A DNA stretch of 64,000 bases from Azospirillum oleiclasticum (lineage in GTDB: Bacteria; Pseudomonadota; Alphaproteobacteria; Azospirillales; Azospirillaceae): contig NZ_JABFFR010000005.1 of NCBI RefSeq assembly GCF_013423485.1, positions 310,001-374,000 on the forward strand. Direction: 5' to 3'. This document shows, piece by piece, positions 1-8,709 of this stretch. Numbering within the stretch: the first letter of the stretch is position 1; the number at the start of each line of letters is the position of its first letter. The notes under the pieces were generated by a model. The model was not told the DNA's origin and made no database searches. It saw only the letters and a list, made by a program, of their open reading frames with translations. The position numbers and the translations under genes were made by a program.

Positions 1-2
1 GC

Positions 3-878
3 ACCGGCGGCACGGCCGGCACCTATTATCCGGTGGGCGGGCTGATCGCCAACGCCATCTCCGGCACCGGCGGCGGCGTGCAGGGTCTGGTGGCGACGGC
101 GGTCGCCTCCAACGGGTCGGTCGCCAACATCAACGCCATCAGCGGCGGCTCGTCGGAGTCGGGCTTCTCGCAGTCGGACGTGGCCTACTGGGCCTACACC
201 GGCACCGGCCTGTTCGAGGGCAAGGGCAAGATCGAGCAGCTCCGCACCATCGCCACGCTGTACCCGGAGACGATCCACATCGTCGCCCGCAAGGACAGCG
301 GGATCGCCTCGGTGAAGGACCTGAAGGGCAAGCGGGTGTCGATGGACGAGCCGGGCTCCGGCACGCTGGTCGATGCGCGGATCGTGCTGGGCGCCTTCGG
401 CCTGACCGAGAAGGACGTGAAGGCGGAGTACCTGAAGCCCGGCCCGGCCGGCGACCGTCTGCGGGACGGCGCGCTCGACGCCTACTTCTTCGTCGGCGGC
501 TACCCGACCGGCGCCATCTCCGAGCTGGCGACCTCCAGCGGCATCACGCTGGTGCCGATCACCGGGCCGGAAGCCGACAAGCTGCTGAAGGACTACCAGT
601 TCTTCTCCAAGGACACGGTCCCGGCCGGCACCTACAAGGACGTGGCGGAGACGCAGACCATCTCCGTCAACGCCCAGTGGCTGACCAGCGCCAAGCAGCC
701 GGACGATCTCGTCTACAACATCGTCAAGGCGCTGTGGAGCGAGCAGAGCCGCGCCGCGCTCGATTCGGGCCACGCCAAGGGCAAGCTGATCCGTCTGGAA
801 ACGGCGACCAACGGTCTGGGCGTGCCGCTGCACCCGGGAGCGGAGAAGTTCTACAAGGAGAAGGGCCTGCTGAAGTAA
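3..878 (+). CDS. TAXI-family TRAP transporter solute-binding protein, 5' truncated
   Basis: This is the periplasmic substrate-binding subunit of a tripartite ATP-independent (TRAP) importer of the TAXI class; the ligand is unknown. The reading frame is open from base 3 and reads TGGTAGTYYPVGG, the N-terminal signature of TAXI receptors, so the true start and signal peptide lie upstream of the window. The GTG at 33 is internal. The 291 visible residues approach the usual 320-330, so about 30-40 are missing. The motif SVKDLKGKRVSMDEPGSG and the following residues are typical of the family. A fused TRAP membrane protein follows 84 bases downstream, which supports the assignment. Confidence 0.93.
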   Translation, partial: TGGTAGTYYPVGGLIANAISGTGGGVQGLVATAVASNGSVANINAISGGSSESGFSQSDVAYWAYTGTGLFEGKGKIEQLRTIATLYPETIHIVARKDSGIASVKDLKGKRVSMDEPGSGTLVDARIVLGAFGLTEKDVKAEYLKPGPAGDRLRDGALDAYFFVGGYPTGAISELATSSGITLVPITGPEADKLLKDYQFFSKDTVPAGTYKDVAETQTISVNAQWLTSAKQPDDLVYNIVKALWSEQSRAALDSGHAKGKLIRLETATNGLGVPLHPGAEKFYKEKGLLK

Positions 879-885
879 GGCCCGC

Positions 886-913
886 CGGGGCGGTCCCGCA
901 GGGGGCCGCCCCG
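886..913 (+). promoter_or_regulatory. Intercistronic stem-loop between TRAP receptor and permease genes
   Basis: CGGGGCGG (886-893) and CCGCCCCG (906-913) form a perfect 8-bp stem with a 12-nt loop just after the receptor stop codon. There is no T-tract, so it is less likely a full terminator than an mRNA-stabilising or attenuating hairpin. Such hairpins commonly raise receptor expression over that of the membrane subunit. The role is inferred. Confidence 0.4.
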
Positions 914-962
914 CTTCGTTGCGCATGACGGGAATGAGAACACCTGTTTCGATGGAGCCGCA

Positions 963-3020
963 ATGACCGGAGCGACGGGCGACCGGCCGACCTCCCCCAT
1001 GGAGCTGGACGAGGAGAAGGCGCGGGAGCTGGAAGAGAAGTTCGATTCCGAGATCCGCTTCCGGCCGCTGGCGCCCCTGGCCGGCACGCTGGTGGGCGGG
1101 TTGCTGATCGTGCTGTCGGTCTTCCACTACTACACCGCCGGCTTCGGTCTGCTGCCGGAGATGGAGCATCGCGGCATCCACCTGTCTTTCGTGCTGGGGC
1201 TGGTGTTCCTGGTCTTCCCATTCACCCGCAAGGGCTATGACCAGCCCACGCAAAGCACGCTGCTGCGCCCGTTGGGCATCGGGCTGGTGGACTGGGCGCT
1301 CGCCATCGGCGCCGTGGTGGCGGTGGCGCATGTGCCGCTGATCCCGCTGGACGATCTGGCCTTCCGCGTCGGCAACCCCAACCGCTGGGACGTGATCCTG
1401 GGGCTGGTGCTGATCGTCGTTCTGCTGGAGGCGACGCGGCGGTCGGTCGGCTGGCCGCTGCCGATCATCGCGCTGATCTTCATGGGCTACGCCCTGTGGG
1501 GGCCGTCGATGCCGGGCATCCTGGTGCATCCCGGCGCCAGCGTGCCGCAGCTCGTGGATCATCTCTACCTGACGACGCAGGGCATCTACGGCATCGCGCT
1601 CGGCGTGGTCGCCACCTACGTCTTCCATTTCGTGCTGTTCGGTGTGTTCGCCACGCGCATCGGGCTGGGCCAGCTCTTCCTGGATTGCGCGGCCTGGGTG
1701 GCCGGGCGCTACGCCGGCGGGCCGGCGAAGGTGTCGATCTTCGGCTCGGCGCTGTTCGGCATGATCTCCGGCTCCTCGGTCGCCAACACGGTCACGGTGG
1801 GCTCGCTGACCATCCCGGCGATGATCCGGCTGGGCTACAAGCGGCATTTCGCGGCGGCGGTCGAGTCGACCGCTTCCACCGGCGGGCAGATCACGCCGCC
1901 GATCATGGGGGCCGCGGCCTTCCTGATGATCGAGTTCCTGGGGCTGCCCTACACCACCATCATCCTGGCGGCCATCGTGCCGGCCTTCATGCATTTCTTC
2001 GGGGTGCTGGTGCAGGTGCATTTCGAGGCCAAGCGCGGCGGGCTGCGCGGCCTGCGCCCCGACGAGATGCCGGACCTGAAGGCGGCTTTCCGCCGCGACT
2101 GGCCCACGGTCATTCCGCTGATCGCGCTGATCGCCATCCTGATGGCGGGCTACACGCCGTATCTGGCGGCCTTCTGGGGCATCACGCTGTGCGTTGCCGT
2201 CGGGCTGTTGAACCCGCGCAAGCGGATGAGCGTCGGCGAGGTGCTGGTGGGCCTGCGCGACGGCGCCAAATACGCGCTGGCGGTGGGTGCGGCGGCGGCC
2301 ACGGTGGGCATCATCGTCGGCGTGGTGACGCTGACCGGCGTCGGTTTCAAGCTGTCCTTCATCGTGACCTCGACCGCCGCCGACATGGCGGGCTGGATCG
2401 GCACCGTCGTGCCGGCCGACTGGTTCGGGCCGAAGACACTGACGTTGCTGTTCACGCTGGTCATGACCGGCATCGTCTGCATCCTGATGGGCTGCGGCAT
2501 CCCGACGACCGCCAACTACATCATCATGGCGACCATCGCCGCCCCGGCGCTCGGCATATTGGGGGTCGAGCCGATCGTGGCGCACTTCTTTGTGTTCTAT
2601 TACGGGGTGCTGGCGGACATCACGCCACCGGTGGCGCTGGCGGCCTACGCGGCGGCCGGCATGGCCGGGGCGGACCCGTTCAAGACGGGCAACACCGCCT
2701 TCCGGCTGGGGCTGGGCAAGGCGCTCGTGCCCTTCGTCTTCGTCTTCTCGCCGTCGCTGCTGCTGGTGGCCAAGGGCTTCAATTGGCCGGATTTCATCGT
2801 CGCCTTCCTCGGCTGCGTCATCGGCATCACCTGCCTGGGGGCGGCGCTGTCGGGCTGGATGCTGGCGCGCACCGCGGTGTGGGAACGGGCGCTGCTGCTG
2901 ATCGCCGCGGTGCTGCTGGTGGCGCCGGAGCTCTACTCGTCGCTGCTCGGGCTGGCGCTGATCGTGCCGGTGCTGATGCGGCAGTGGTCCGTCTATCGCG
3001 CGGCACCGGTTCCGGCCTGA
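963..3020 (+). CDS. TRAP transporter fused membrane subunit (DctQM fusion, TAXI class)
   Basis: A 685-aa polytopic inner-membrane protein that uses an ion gradient to import the ligand delivered by the upstream TAXI receptor. The N-terminal part supplies the small DctQ-like helices and the rest is the large DctM-like subunit; the fused form and length are standard for TAXI systems. Conserved stretches seen include SGSSVANTVTVGSLTIPAM, STGGQITPPIMGAAAF near the middle and GCGIPTTANYIIMATIAAPAL in the second half. The stop codon abuts the left end of an IS-derived repeat at 3021, so the insertion spared the gene. Confidence 0.95.
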   Translation: MTGATGDRPTSPMELDEEKARELEEKFDSEIRFRPLAPLAGTLVGGLLIVLSVFHYYTAGFGLLPEMEHRGIHLSFVLGLVFLVFPFTRKGYDQPTQSTLLRPLGIGLVDWALAIGAVVAVAHVPLIPLDDLAFRVGNPNRWDVILGLVLIVVLLEATRRSVGWPLPIIALIFMGYALWGPSMPGILVHPGASVPQLVDHLYLTTQGIYGIALGVVATYVFHFVLFGVFATRIGLGQLFLDCAAWVAGRYAGGPAKVSIFGSALFGMISGSSVANTVTVGSLTIPAMIRLGYKRHFAAAVESTASTGGQITPPIMGAAAFLMIEFLGLPYTTIILAAIVPAFMHFFGVLVQVHFEAKRGGLRGLRPDEMPDLKAAFRRDWPTVIPLIALIAILMAGYTPYLAAFWGITLCVAVGLLNPRKRMSVGEVLVGLRDGAKYALAVGAAAATVGIIVGVVTLTGVGFKLSFIVTSTAADMAGWIGTVVPADWFGPKTLTLLFTLVMTGIVCILMGCGIPTTANYIIMATIAAPALGILGVEPIVAHFFVFYYGVLADITPPVALAAYAAAGMAGADPFKTGNTAFRLGLGKALVPFVFVFSPSLLLVAKGFNWPDFIVAFLGCVIGITCLGAALSGWMLARTAVWERALLLIAAVLLVAPELYSSLLGLALIVPVLMRQWSVYRAAPVPA

Positions 3021-3254
3021 GAGCACCTAGCAGAATCGTCCGACGCGCCTGAAAGCGATGATCGCACAGGCCAAGGTTGAGAAGGCTTGGTGGATGTCGG
3101 TCAGAGCTTCACAGTTGCCACCCAGGCGACTGCCATTACTCCCGGCTGGCTTCTCAGGCGGGAGCAATGGCGCGGGGCGGGACCACAGACTGTCGCGGAA
3201 AAGAGGAACTGCCATACTCCGTCAACAGCCAAAACACCATTCTGTTAGACGCTC
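3021..3254. mobile_element. MITE-like internal deletion derivative of an IS5-family element
   Basis: About 234 bp whose ends form imperfect terminal inverted repeats: GAGCACCTAGCAGAAT at the left, and the reverse complement of the right end starts GAGCGTCTAACAGAAT. Left and right arms both match the larger remnant at 4137-4679, including the shared minus-strand peptide pieces LLPPEKPAGS and QAFSTLACAIIAF, but the central transposase coding part is missing. It is therefore non-autonomous. It fills most of the 307-bp gap after the TRAP gene; nothing else is seen at 3255-3327. No clear target duplication was found. Confidence 0.75.
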
Positions 3255-3327
3255 CTAAATCTTTGACTGAGGCCGCTTGGCGGAGCATCGTGCCAGATGT
3301 CAATCTCAGCGGCCCCCGAGGCGGAAG

Positions 3328-4119
3328 ATGCCATCGAACTTCGTCGCGAAGGGAGCGGACAACTATGAGGCCAGCATGGGCCGCTGGAGCCAGCGGCTCG
3401 CCGAATCGTTTCTCGCGTTCGCCGGCGTTCCCGCGCGGGGCCGCGTCCTGGACGCGGGATGTGGGACCGGCAGCCTCACCCTCGCTCTTGCGACCCGTCC
3501 GGGTCTCGATGAGATCCAGGCCTTGGACTTCGCGGAGGACTTCATTACCGCGCTGCTTGGCCGGACGACCGATCCGAGAGTTACGGTGCGTCAAGGCGAC
3601 GTCTGCGCCCTACCTTATGAGGCCTCGTCCTTCCAGGCCGTCTATTCGCTTCTCGTGCTTCACTTCGTGTCGGACGCAGAGCGCGCGATCGGCGAAATGC
3701 GGCGTGTTCTGCAGCCCGGCGCCTTGGCCGCAGCGGCGGTCTGGGCGTGGGGCGGCATGCCTAGTTGGCGGCTGTTTTGGGACGCGGTCCTCGAAGGGGA
3801 GCCGGAGGCCGCGAAAGGCATCGCGCCCGTGCGGCGGCCGATGACCGGGCAAGGTGAGTTGCGCGCCGCGTTCGAACGCGCCGGATTCACAGATGTCGCG
3901 GAGACAAGGCTCACCATCTTGATGGAATACGCCGACTTCGACGACTTCTGGTATCCAACGGCTTACGGACAAGGACGCTTCGGCGCTTTCTTTGACGCTT
4001 TGCCCCGGAAGAGGCGCGATCGACTGCGCGAGGCGGTTAAAGCGTCCTATTGCGCGGGAAGTGGCGACGGACCGCGCAAATTCCCAAGCGCTGCATGGGC
4101 GGTCCGGTCTGCTGCATAA
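3328..4119 (+). CDS. Class I SAM-dependent methyltransferase
   Basis: A 263-aa protein with the Rossmann methyltransferase fold; the acceptor is unknown. Motif I is VLDAGCGTGSLT (about residues 37-48), followed by an acidic post-I region (ALDF), GDVCALPY and a motif-IV-like region. It belongs to the broad Methyltransf_11/25 group. The ATG at 3328 is chosen because the upstream extension to 3277 is Arg-rich and unlike the family. The gene stands alone between two IS5-like remnants (3021-3254 and 4137-4679) and looks less GC-biased than its neighbours, which suggests it arrived as passenger DNA. Confidence 0.8.
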   Translation: MPSNFVAKGADNYEASMGRWSQRLAESFLAFAGVPARGRVLDAGCGTGSLTLALATRPGLDEIQALDFAEDFITALLGRTTDPRVTVRQGDVCALPYEASSFQAVYSLLVLHFVSDAERAIGEMRRVLQPGALAAAAVWAWGGMPSWRLFWDAVLEGEPEAAKGIAPVRRPMTGQGELRAAFERAGFTDVAETRLTILMEYADFDDFWYPTAYGQGRFGAFFDALPRKRRDRLREAVKASYCAGSGDGPRKFPSAAWAVRSAA

Positions 4120-4136
4120 AGCACTGTCCGCACGTA

Positions 4137-4679
4137 GAGCGCCTAACAGAACCGGTCGGCGCGCCCGAAAGCGATGATCGCACAGGCCAGGGTTGAGAAG
4201 GCTTGTTGGATGTCGGCGCGTCGCTCGTAGCGGACGGAAAGGTGTCGAAAGCGGCTGATCCAGGCGAGGGTGCGCTCCACCACCCGGCGGTGGCGTCCGA
4301 GGCGGTTGCTGTCCTCGATACCTCGGCGGGCGATGCGGGGAATGACGTTGCGATCGGTGATTGAGATGGCGTTAGGTGCCCGGCCGCCCGCGATCCGTCG
4401 GGTTGGGCCCGGTCTCCCGGCCCCCTTTTTGCCGGGATGCTGGTGCTGTCCAGCGAAGCTCGGCTCGAATCGATCAGCCTGGCCCAGGCCAGTTCATGGA
4501 GAAGCGCTTCCAGCAGCCTGCCCCGCACTCCGGCCAAACGCCAGTCGCGCAGGCGGCGCCAACACTCCCAGCCGGCTTCTCAGGCGGGAGCAAGGGCGCG
4601 ATGCGGGACCCAGGCGGTCGGGGGGAAGGGGAGTTGCCATACTCCCTCAACAGCCAAATCACCATTCTGTCAGGCGCCC
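4137..4679. mobile_element. Degenerate IS5-family (IS427-like) insertion sequence
   Basis: About 543 bp bounded by related terminal inverted repeats: the left end reads GAGCGCCTAACAGAA, and the right end, reverse-complemented, reads GGGCGCCTGACAGAA. Family elements are usually 800-900 bp, so a large internal part is gone. The minus strand carries broken transposase frames (see the pseudogene). The right end overlaps the 3' end of the neighbouring LysR gene. It is the longer sibling of the short element at 3021-3254. Confidence 0.8.
4143..4560 (-). pseudogene. IS5-family transposase remnant, frameshifted and internally deleted
   Basis: Two conserved blocks are visible on the minus strand in different frames. 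One resembles RLIDSSRASLDSTSIPAKRG, the region after the second catalytic Asp of IS427-type DDE transposases. The other runs DRNVIPRIARRGIEDSNR through RRVVERTLAWISRFRHL, which carries the catalytic Glu, to QQAFSTLACAIIAF and a TAG stop at 4143. The frame changes between the blocks and the N-terminal half is missing, so no active transposase can be made. Confidence 0.8.
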
Positions 4680-5560
4680 TGAGCCACCAGCCGCGCCCAC
4701 AGGCGGGCCACGGCGCGGCGCCGGTTGGTGCGGTCGCGGAAGGCGACCACGGTGAGCGGCAGGGTCCAGGCCGCCCCGCCCGCCGGCACCAGCCCGGCGG
4801 GGTCGGCGCCCGCCGCCACCGTGCGGTCGGGAAGCCACGCCAGCCCGTGGCCGGCCAGCGCCATGTCGCGCAGCACGTCGGCCATGTCGCTTTCCAGCAC
4901 CCGCGTGCCGGCGACCGGCTCCCCCGCCGTGTCGAGGATCAGGTCGACGAGCCGGGCGAAATACACCCCTGCCGAATACATCAGCAGCGGCAGGGGCCTG
5001 CCCGCCGTTCCGGGCAGCGACGCCCCAAGCGTACGCGACGCGTACGGGCGCAGCGTATCCGTCTCCACCACCGTACGCTCGAACCGCTTGGGATCGGGCA
5101 GGATCGGCTGCTGGTCGCTGTGGTAGCAGATCAGCAGGTCCAGGTTGCCGGCCGACAGGTCGGTGACGAGATCGTGGATGTTGCCCAGCACGATGGAGCC
5201 GGTGAGCCGCGGATCCTCCGCCCAGCCCGTCCACCAGCGCGGCAGCCCGGCCGTGGCCAGAACATAGGGCAGGCCGATGCGCACCGGCTCCCGGCCCGTG
5301 GCGGCCTTGCCCGCCACCTCCATCCGCGCGTCGAGGAGCTGGCGCAGGATCTCCCCGGCGTGCTGGCGGAACTGCTCCCCCTCCGCGGTCAGGCGGGTGG
5401 GAAAGACGCTGCGGTCGATCAGCGCCACACCCAGCCATTGTTCCAGCGACTGGATGCGCCGGCTGAAGGCCGCCTGGGAGCTGTTCCGCCGTTCCGCCGC
5501 GCGGGTGAAGTTGCCGGTCTCGGCCACGGCGAGGAAGTCCTGAAGCCAGCGCACGTCCAT
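4670..5560 (-). CDS. LysR-family transcriptional regulator
   Basis: A 296-aa LysR regulator with an N-terminal winged HTH (about residues 2-60, LQDFLAVAETGNFTRAAERR) and a periplasmic-binding-like effector domain. The start at 5560 (MDVRWLQDF) is preferred over the 18-codon upstream extension because LysR proteins begin just before the HTH. It is divergent from dgcN with a T-N11-A palindrome between them, so it probably controls dgcN. The last codons (Gln-Gly-Ala-stop) lie in the terminal repeat of the adjacent IS remnant, so the insertion replaced the original C-terminus. Confidence 0.9.
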   Translation of the reverse strand: MDVRWLQDFLAVAETGNFTRAAERRNSSQAAFSRRIQSLEQWLGVALIDRSVFPTRLTAEGEQFRQHAGEILRQLLDARMEVAGKAATGREPVRIGLPYVLATAGLPRWWTGWAEDPRLTGSIVLGNIHDLVTDLSAGNLDLLICYHSDQQPILPDPKRFERTVVETDTLRPYASRTLGASLPGTAGRPLPLLMYSAGVYFARLVDLILDTAGEPVAGTRVLESDMADVLRDMALAGHGLAWLPDRTVAAGADPAGLVPAGGAAWTLPLTVVAFRDRTNRRRAVARLWARLVAQGA

Positions 5561-5580
5561 AGGCGGTCTCCGCAAATCCG

Positions 5581-5595
5581 ATGCAAAACTTGCAT
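5581..5595. promoter_or_regulatory. Candidate LysR operator between the lysR gene and dgcN
   Basis: ATGCAA-AAC-TTGCAT is a perfect 6-bp inverted repeat and contains TGCAAAACTTGCA, which fits the LysR T-N11-A box exactly. It lies 20 bp from the lysR start and 69 bp upstream of the dgcN start, where a site controlling both genes would be expected. Confidence 0.6.
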
Positions 5596-5664
5596 TGGCC
5601 AACCTCGCGCGCAAGCCCCATCATCCCGTCCGACAAGGCTTTTCACCCGCGAAGGACCAGCGCC

Positions 5665-6678
5665 ATGACCATCCCGCAGCCCTACCTCCTCTTCCTCGGC
5701 GACGTGCAGGACCGTCTGTCGGCCAAGACCGCCCAGGGCGTGCTGGACTGGCGTCCGGAGTGGTGCGCCGGGCAGATCCGGTTGCCCGGCTGCACCGTCG
5801 ATCTGGGCCTGCCCGAGATGACCATCGCGGACGCCGCCGCGAAAGGGGTCAAGACGCTGGTGATCGGCGTGGTCAACGCCGGCGGCGTGCTGCCGGAGCG
5901 CTGGTCGAGCGTGATCGTGGAGGCTCTGGAGGCCGGGCTGGACGTGGCGAGCGGCCTGCACACAAGGCTGGAGAGCTTCCCCGCGGTGCGCGAGGCGGCG
6001 GAGCGCGGCGGGCGGGCCCTGCACAACGTCCGCCATTCCGACCGGACCTTCGCCACCGGCAAGGGCACCAAGCGGCCGGGGCTGCGGCTGCTGACCGTCG
6101 GCACCGACTGCTCGGTCGGCAAGAAATACACCGCCCTGTCGTTGGAGCGGGGGATGCGCGCCCGCGGGCTGGACGCTGATTTCCGCGCCACGGGCCAGAC
6201 CGGCGTGCTGATCTCCGGCCGCGGCGTCGCCATCGACGCGGTGGTGGCCGACTTCATTTCCGGGGCCGTGGAGTGGATCGCGCCCGACGCCGCGCCCGGC
6301 CATTGGGACCTGATCGAGGGGCAGGGCTCGCTGTTCCACCCGTCCTTCGCGGGGGTGTCGCTGGGGCTGCTGCACGGCGCGCAGCCCGACGCCTTCGTGG
6401 TTTGCCACGAGCCGACCCGCAAGACCATGCGCGGCGTGGCCCACGCGCTGCCGTCCATCGCCGACGTCATCGATCTGACCATCCGCTGCGGCCGGCTGAC
6501 CAACCCGGCCATCCGCTGCGTCGGCATCGCCATCAACACCCAGGCCTATGGCGAGGACGAGGCACGCGCCTGCCTGGAGGCGGCATCGGCCGAACACGGC
6601 CTGCCGGCCACCGACCCCGTGCGCTTCGGCGTCGATGGCATTGTGGATCGGCTGTTGACGGAGTTCCCGGCGGTCTGA
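5665..6678 (+). CDS. dgcN: DUF1611-family protein, probable D-glutamate N-acetyltransferase
   Basis: A 337-aa DUF1611 protein. Characterised members (DgcN) acetylate D-glutamate as the first step of a D-glutamate catabolic route. An N-terminal Rossmann-like part (about residues 5-110) is followed by a P-loop-like segment GTDCSVGKKYTA near residues 145-156 and IEGQGSLFHPSF further on. The ATG at 5665 gives the normal N-terminus; the upstream ORF extension is poor coding sequence. The usual partner dgcA (racemase/epimerase-like) is not next to it. Regulation by the divergent LysR is likely. Fold assignment is firm; substrate is inferred from family members. Confidence 0.8.
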   Translation: MTIPQPYLLFLGDVQDRLSAKTAQGVLDWRPEWCAGQIRLPGCTVDLGLPEMTIADAAAKGVKTLVIGVVNAGGVLPERWSSVIVEALEAGLDVASGLHTRLESFPAVREAAERGGRALHNVRHSDRTFATGKGTKRPGLRLLTVGTDCSVGKKYTALSLERGMRARGLDADFRATGQTGVLISGRGVAIDAVVADFISGAVEWIAPDAAPGHWDLIEGQGSLFHPSFAGVSLGLLHGAQPDAFVVCHEPTRKTMRGVAHALPSIADVIDLTIRCGRLTNPAIRCVGIAINTQAYGEDEARACLEAASAEHGLPATDPVRFGVDGIVDRLLTEFPAV

Positions 6679-6682
6679 CGCC

Positions 6683-7588
6683 TCACCACCCCGCCGAGCG
6701 CCGCCGTTCCGCGACGTACGCCACGAAGGCGGCCAGCGCCGGGGGCGGTTGGCGGCGGCTGGGGTAGTAGAGGAAGGGGCCGGGGAAGGGCGGGCACCAG
6801 TCGTCGAGCACGGTGACCAGCCGCCCGTCGGCCACCACGTCGCGAACATGGCCCTCGAAGGCCAGAAAGAAGCCGGCGCCGTCGATGGCGGCCTGGATCA
6901 GCAGGGCGGTCAGCGTGGAGGACAGGCGCGCCTCCGGCTGGATGCGCAGCGTCTGCCCGTCCTTCTCGAACTCCCACGGCAGTTGCCGCCCGCTGCGGAA
7001 GCGGGTGGTCAGGCAGGGGCGGTCGCGCAGATCCTCCGGCGTGCGTGGCACGCCGTGCGCCGCCAGCAGCGCCGGGGACGCCACGATCACATAGCGTTCC
7101 GGCGGGCCAAGCGGCACGGCGATCATGTCCTGCGCCAGATGCTCCTCGTAGCGGACGCCGGCGTCGAAGCCCTCGGCCACGATGTCGATCAGGGCGGAAT
7201 CGGTCACCACCTCCAGCGTCACCCGCGGGAAGCGCTCCAGGAAGCCGGCCACCAGTGGCGCCAGGACGAGTTGGGCGGCCGGCGGCGGGGCGTTGATGCG
7301 CAGCCGCCCGGACGGGTCGTCGGCGGCACCCCGCACCTGCGCCACCGCCTCCACCACCTCGCGCAGGGCCGGGGCGAGCCGGTCGAGCAGGCGCTGCCCG
7401 GCCTCGGTCGGGGCCACGCTGCGGGTGGTGCGGTTGAGCAGGCGAAGGCCCAGCCGCTCCTCCAGCGCGCGCACCCGTTCGCTGAGGGTGGAGACCGACA
7501 CGCGCTGCTCCAGCGCCGCCCGCCGGAAATTCCGGTGCCGGGCCACCGCCGCGAAGGCGCTGAGGTCGCGCAGATCCAGATCGTCCAT
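6683..7588 (-). CDS. LysR-family transcriptional regulator
   Basis: A 301-aa LysR protein of the CrgA/YafC-like group. The HTH is at about residues 5-62 (DLSAFAAVARHRNFRRAA, then VSVSTLSERVRALEERLGLRL) and the effector domain contains the typical YVIVASPALLA. The start at 7588 (MDDLDLRD) is used; an in-frame ATG at 7612 would only add eight atypical residues. It converges on dgcN with a 4-bp gap and is divergent from an aldo/keto reductase gene, its probable target, as is common for this LysR subgroup. Confidence 0.9.
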   Translation of the reverse strand: MDDLDLRDLSAFAAVARHRNFRRAALEQRVSVSTLSERVRALEERLGLRLLNRTTRSVAPTEAGQRLLDRLAPALREVVEAVAQVRGAADDPSGRLRINAPPPAAQLVLAPLVAGFLERFPRVTLEVVTDSALIDIVAEGFDAGVRYEEHLAQDMIAVPLGPPERYVIVASPALLAAHGVPRTPEDLRDRPCLTTRFRSGRQLPWEFEKDGQTLRIQPEARLSSTLTALLIQAAIDGAGFFLAFEGHVRDVVADGRLVTVLDDWCPPFPGPFLYYPSRRQPPPALAAFVAYVAERRRSAGW

Positions 7589-7710
7589 TGTTCGCCATGC
7601 CGGACAGTCCATGCGGGTTTGTCCAGCTTATCGCGACGGACGGGGCGGGGCTATGGTTGCCGCAACCGGGGCGCCCGACGGCGCCCGGCATCCAAAAGAG
7701 GATCTTCGGC

Positions 7711-8709
7711 ATGAAGACGCGCAGGCTCGCCACCCTTGGCCCCGAAGTGTCCGTGATCGGACTGGGCTGCATGGGCATGTCCGACTTCTACGGCCCGGCC
7801 GACCGGGCGGAGAGCATCGCCACCATCCACGCGGCACTCGACGCCGGCATCACGCTGCTCGACACCGGCGACTTCTACGGCATGGGCCACAACGAGTTGC
7901 TGATCCAGGAGGCGCTGCGGGGCCGCGACCGCGACCGGGCGCTGATCAGCGTGAAGTTCGGCGCGCTGCGCGACCCGGCCAACGGCTGGGCGGGGTACGA
8001 CGCGCGGCCCGTCGCGGTGCGGAACTTCGTCACCTACTCGCTGAAGCGGCTGGGCGTCGATCACATCGACATCTACCGCCCGGCGCGCCTGGACCCCGCC
8101 GTGCCGATCGAGGACACGGTCGGCGCCATCGCCGACCTGATCAAGGAGGGCTACCTCCGGTACGTCGGCCTGTCGGAGGTCGGGGCCGACACCATCCGCC
8201 GCGCCGCCGCCGTGCACCCGATCGCCGATCTCCAGATCGAATACTCGCTGATCTCCCGCGGGATCGAGGACGCCATCCTGCCGGCCTGCCGCGAGCTCGG
8301 CATCGGCGTCACCGCCTACGGCGTGCTGTCGCGCGGCCTGATCAGCGGCCACTGGACGAAGGACCGCGACACCGGCCGCGATTTCCGCAGCGTCAGCCCG
8401 CGCTTCCAGGGCGAGAACCTCGACCGCAACCTGGCGCTGGTGGAACGGCTGCGCGCGGTGGCGGAGCGGCTGGGCGCCAGCGTGGCGCAGGTCGCCATCG
8501 CCTGGGTGGCGGCGCAAGGGGACGACATCGTGCCGCTGGTCGGCGCGCGGCGCCGCGATCGGCTGACGGAGGCGCTGGGCGCGCTGGAACTGACGCTGTC
8601 GGATGCCGACCTTGCCGCCCTGGCCGAGGCGGTGCCACGGGACGCCGCGGCCGGTGCCCGCTACCCGGCCGCCCAGCTCGTGCACATGGACAGCGAGAAA
8701 GGGCGCTGA
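7711..8709 (+). CDS. Aldo/keto reductase family oxidoreductase
   Basis: A 332-aa NADPH-dependent TIM-barrel reductase. Visible motifs are the N-terminal GLGCMGMSDFYG, the catalytic Asp/Tyr pair in LLDTGDFYGMGHNE, the catalytic Lys in ISVKFG, and the C-terminal cofactor-binding region around PLVGARRRDRLTEALGAL. The fourth tetrad residue is unusual: the standard YxxHR motif reads IYRPARLDP, so the His is replaced, as in one known subgroup. The ATG at 7711 fits the family N-terminus. It is divergent from the LysR at 6683-7588. Confidence 0.9.
   Translation: MKTRRLATLGPEVSVIGLGCMGMSDFYGPADRAESIATIHAALDAGITLLDTGDFYGMGHNELLIQEALRGRDRDRALISVKFGALRDPANGWAGYDARPVAVRNFVTYSLKRLGVDHIDIYRPARLDPAVPIEDTVGAIADLIKEGYLRYVGLSEVGADTIRRAAAVHPIADLQIEYSLISRGIEDAILPACRELGIGVTAYGVLSRGLISGHWTKDRDTGRDFRSVSPRFQGENLDRNLALVERLRAVAERLGASVAQVAIAWVAAQGDDIVPLVGARRRDRLTEALGALELTLSDADLAALAEAVPRDAAAGARYPAAQLVHMDSEKGR

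Noticed and set aside
3277..3327. Upstream start of the methyltransferase at 3277
   Set aside because: The extra 17 residues are Arg/Gln-rich and unlike the family; the ATG at 3328 gives the normal N-terminus.
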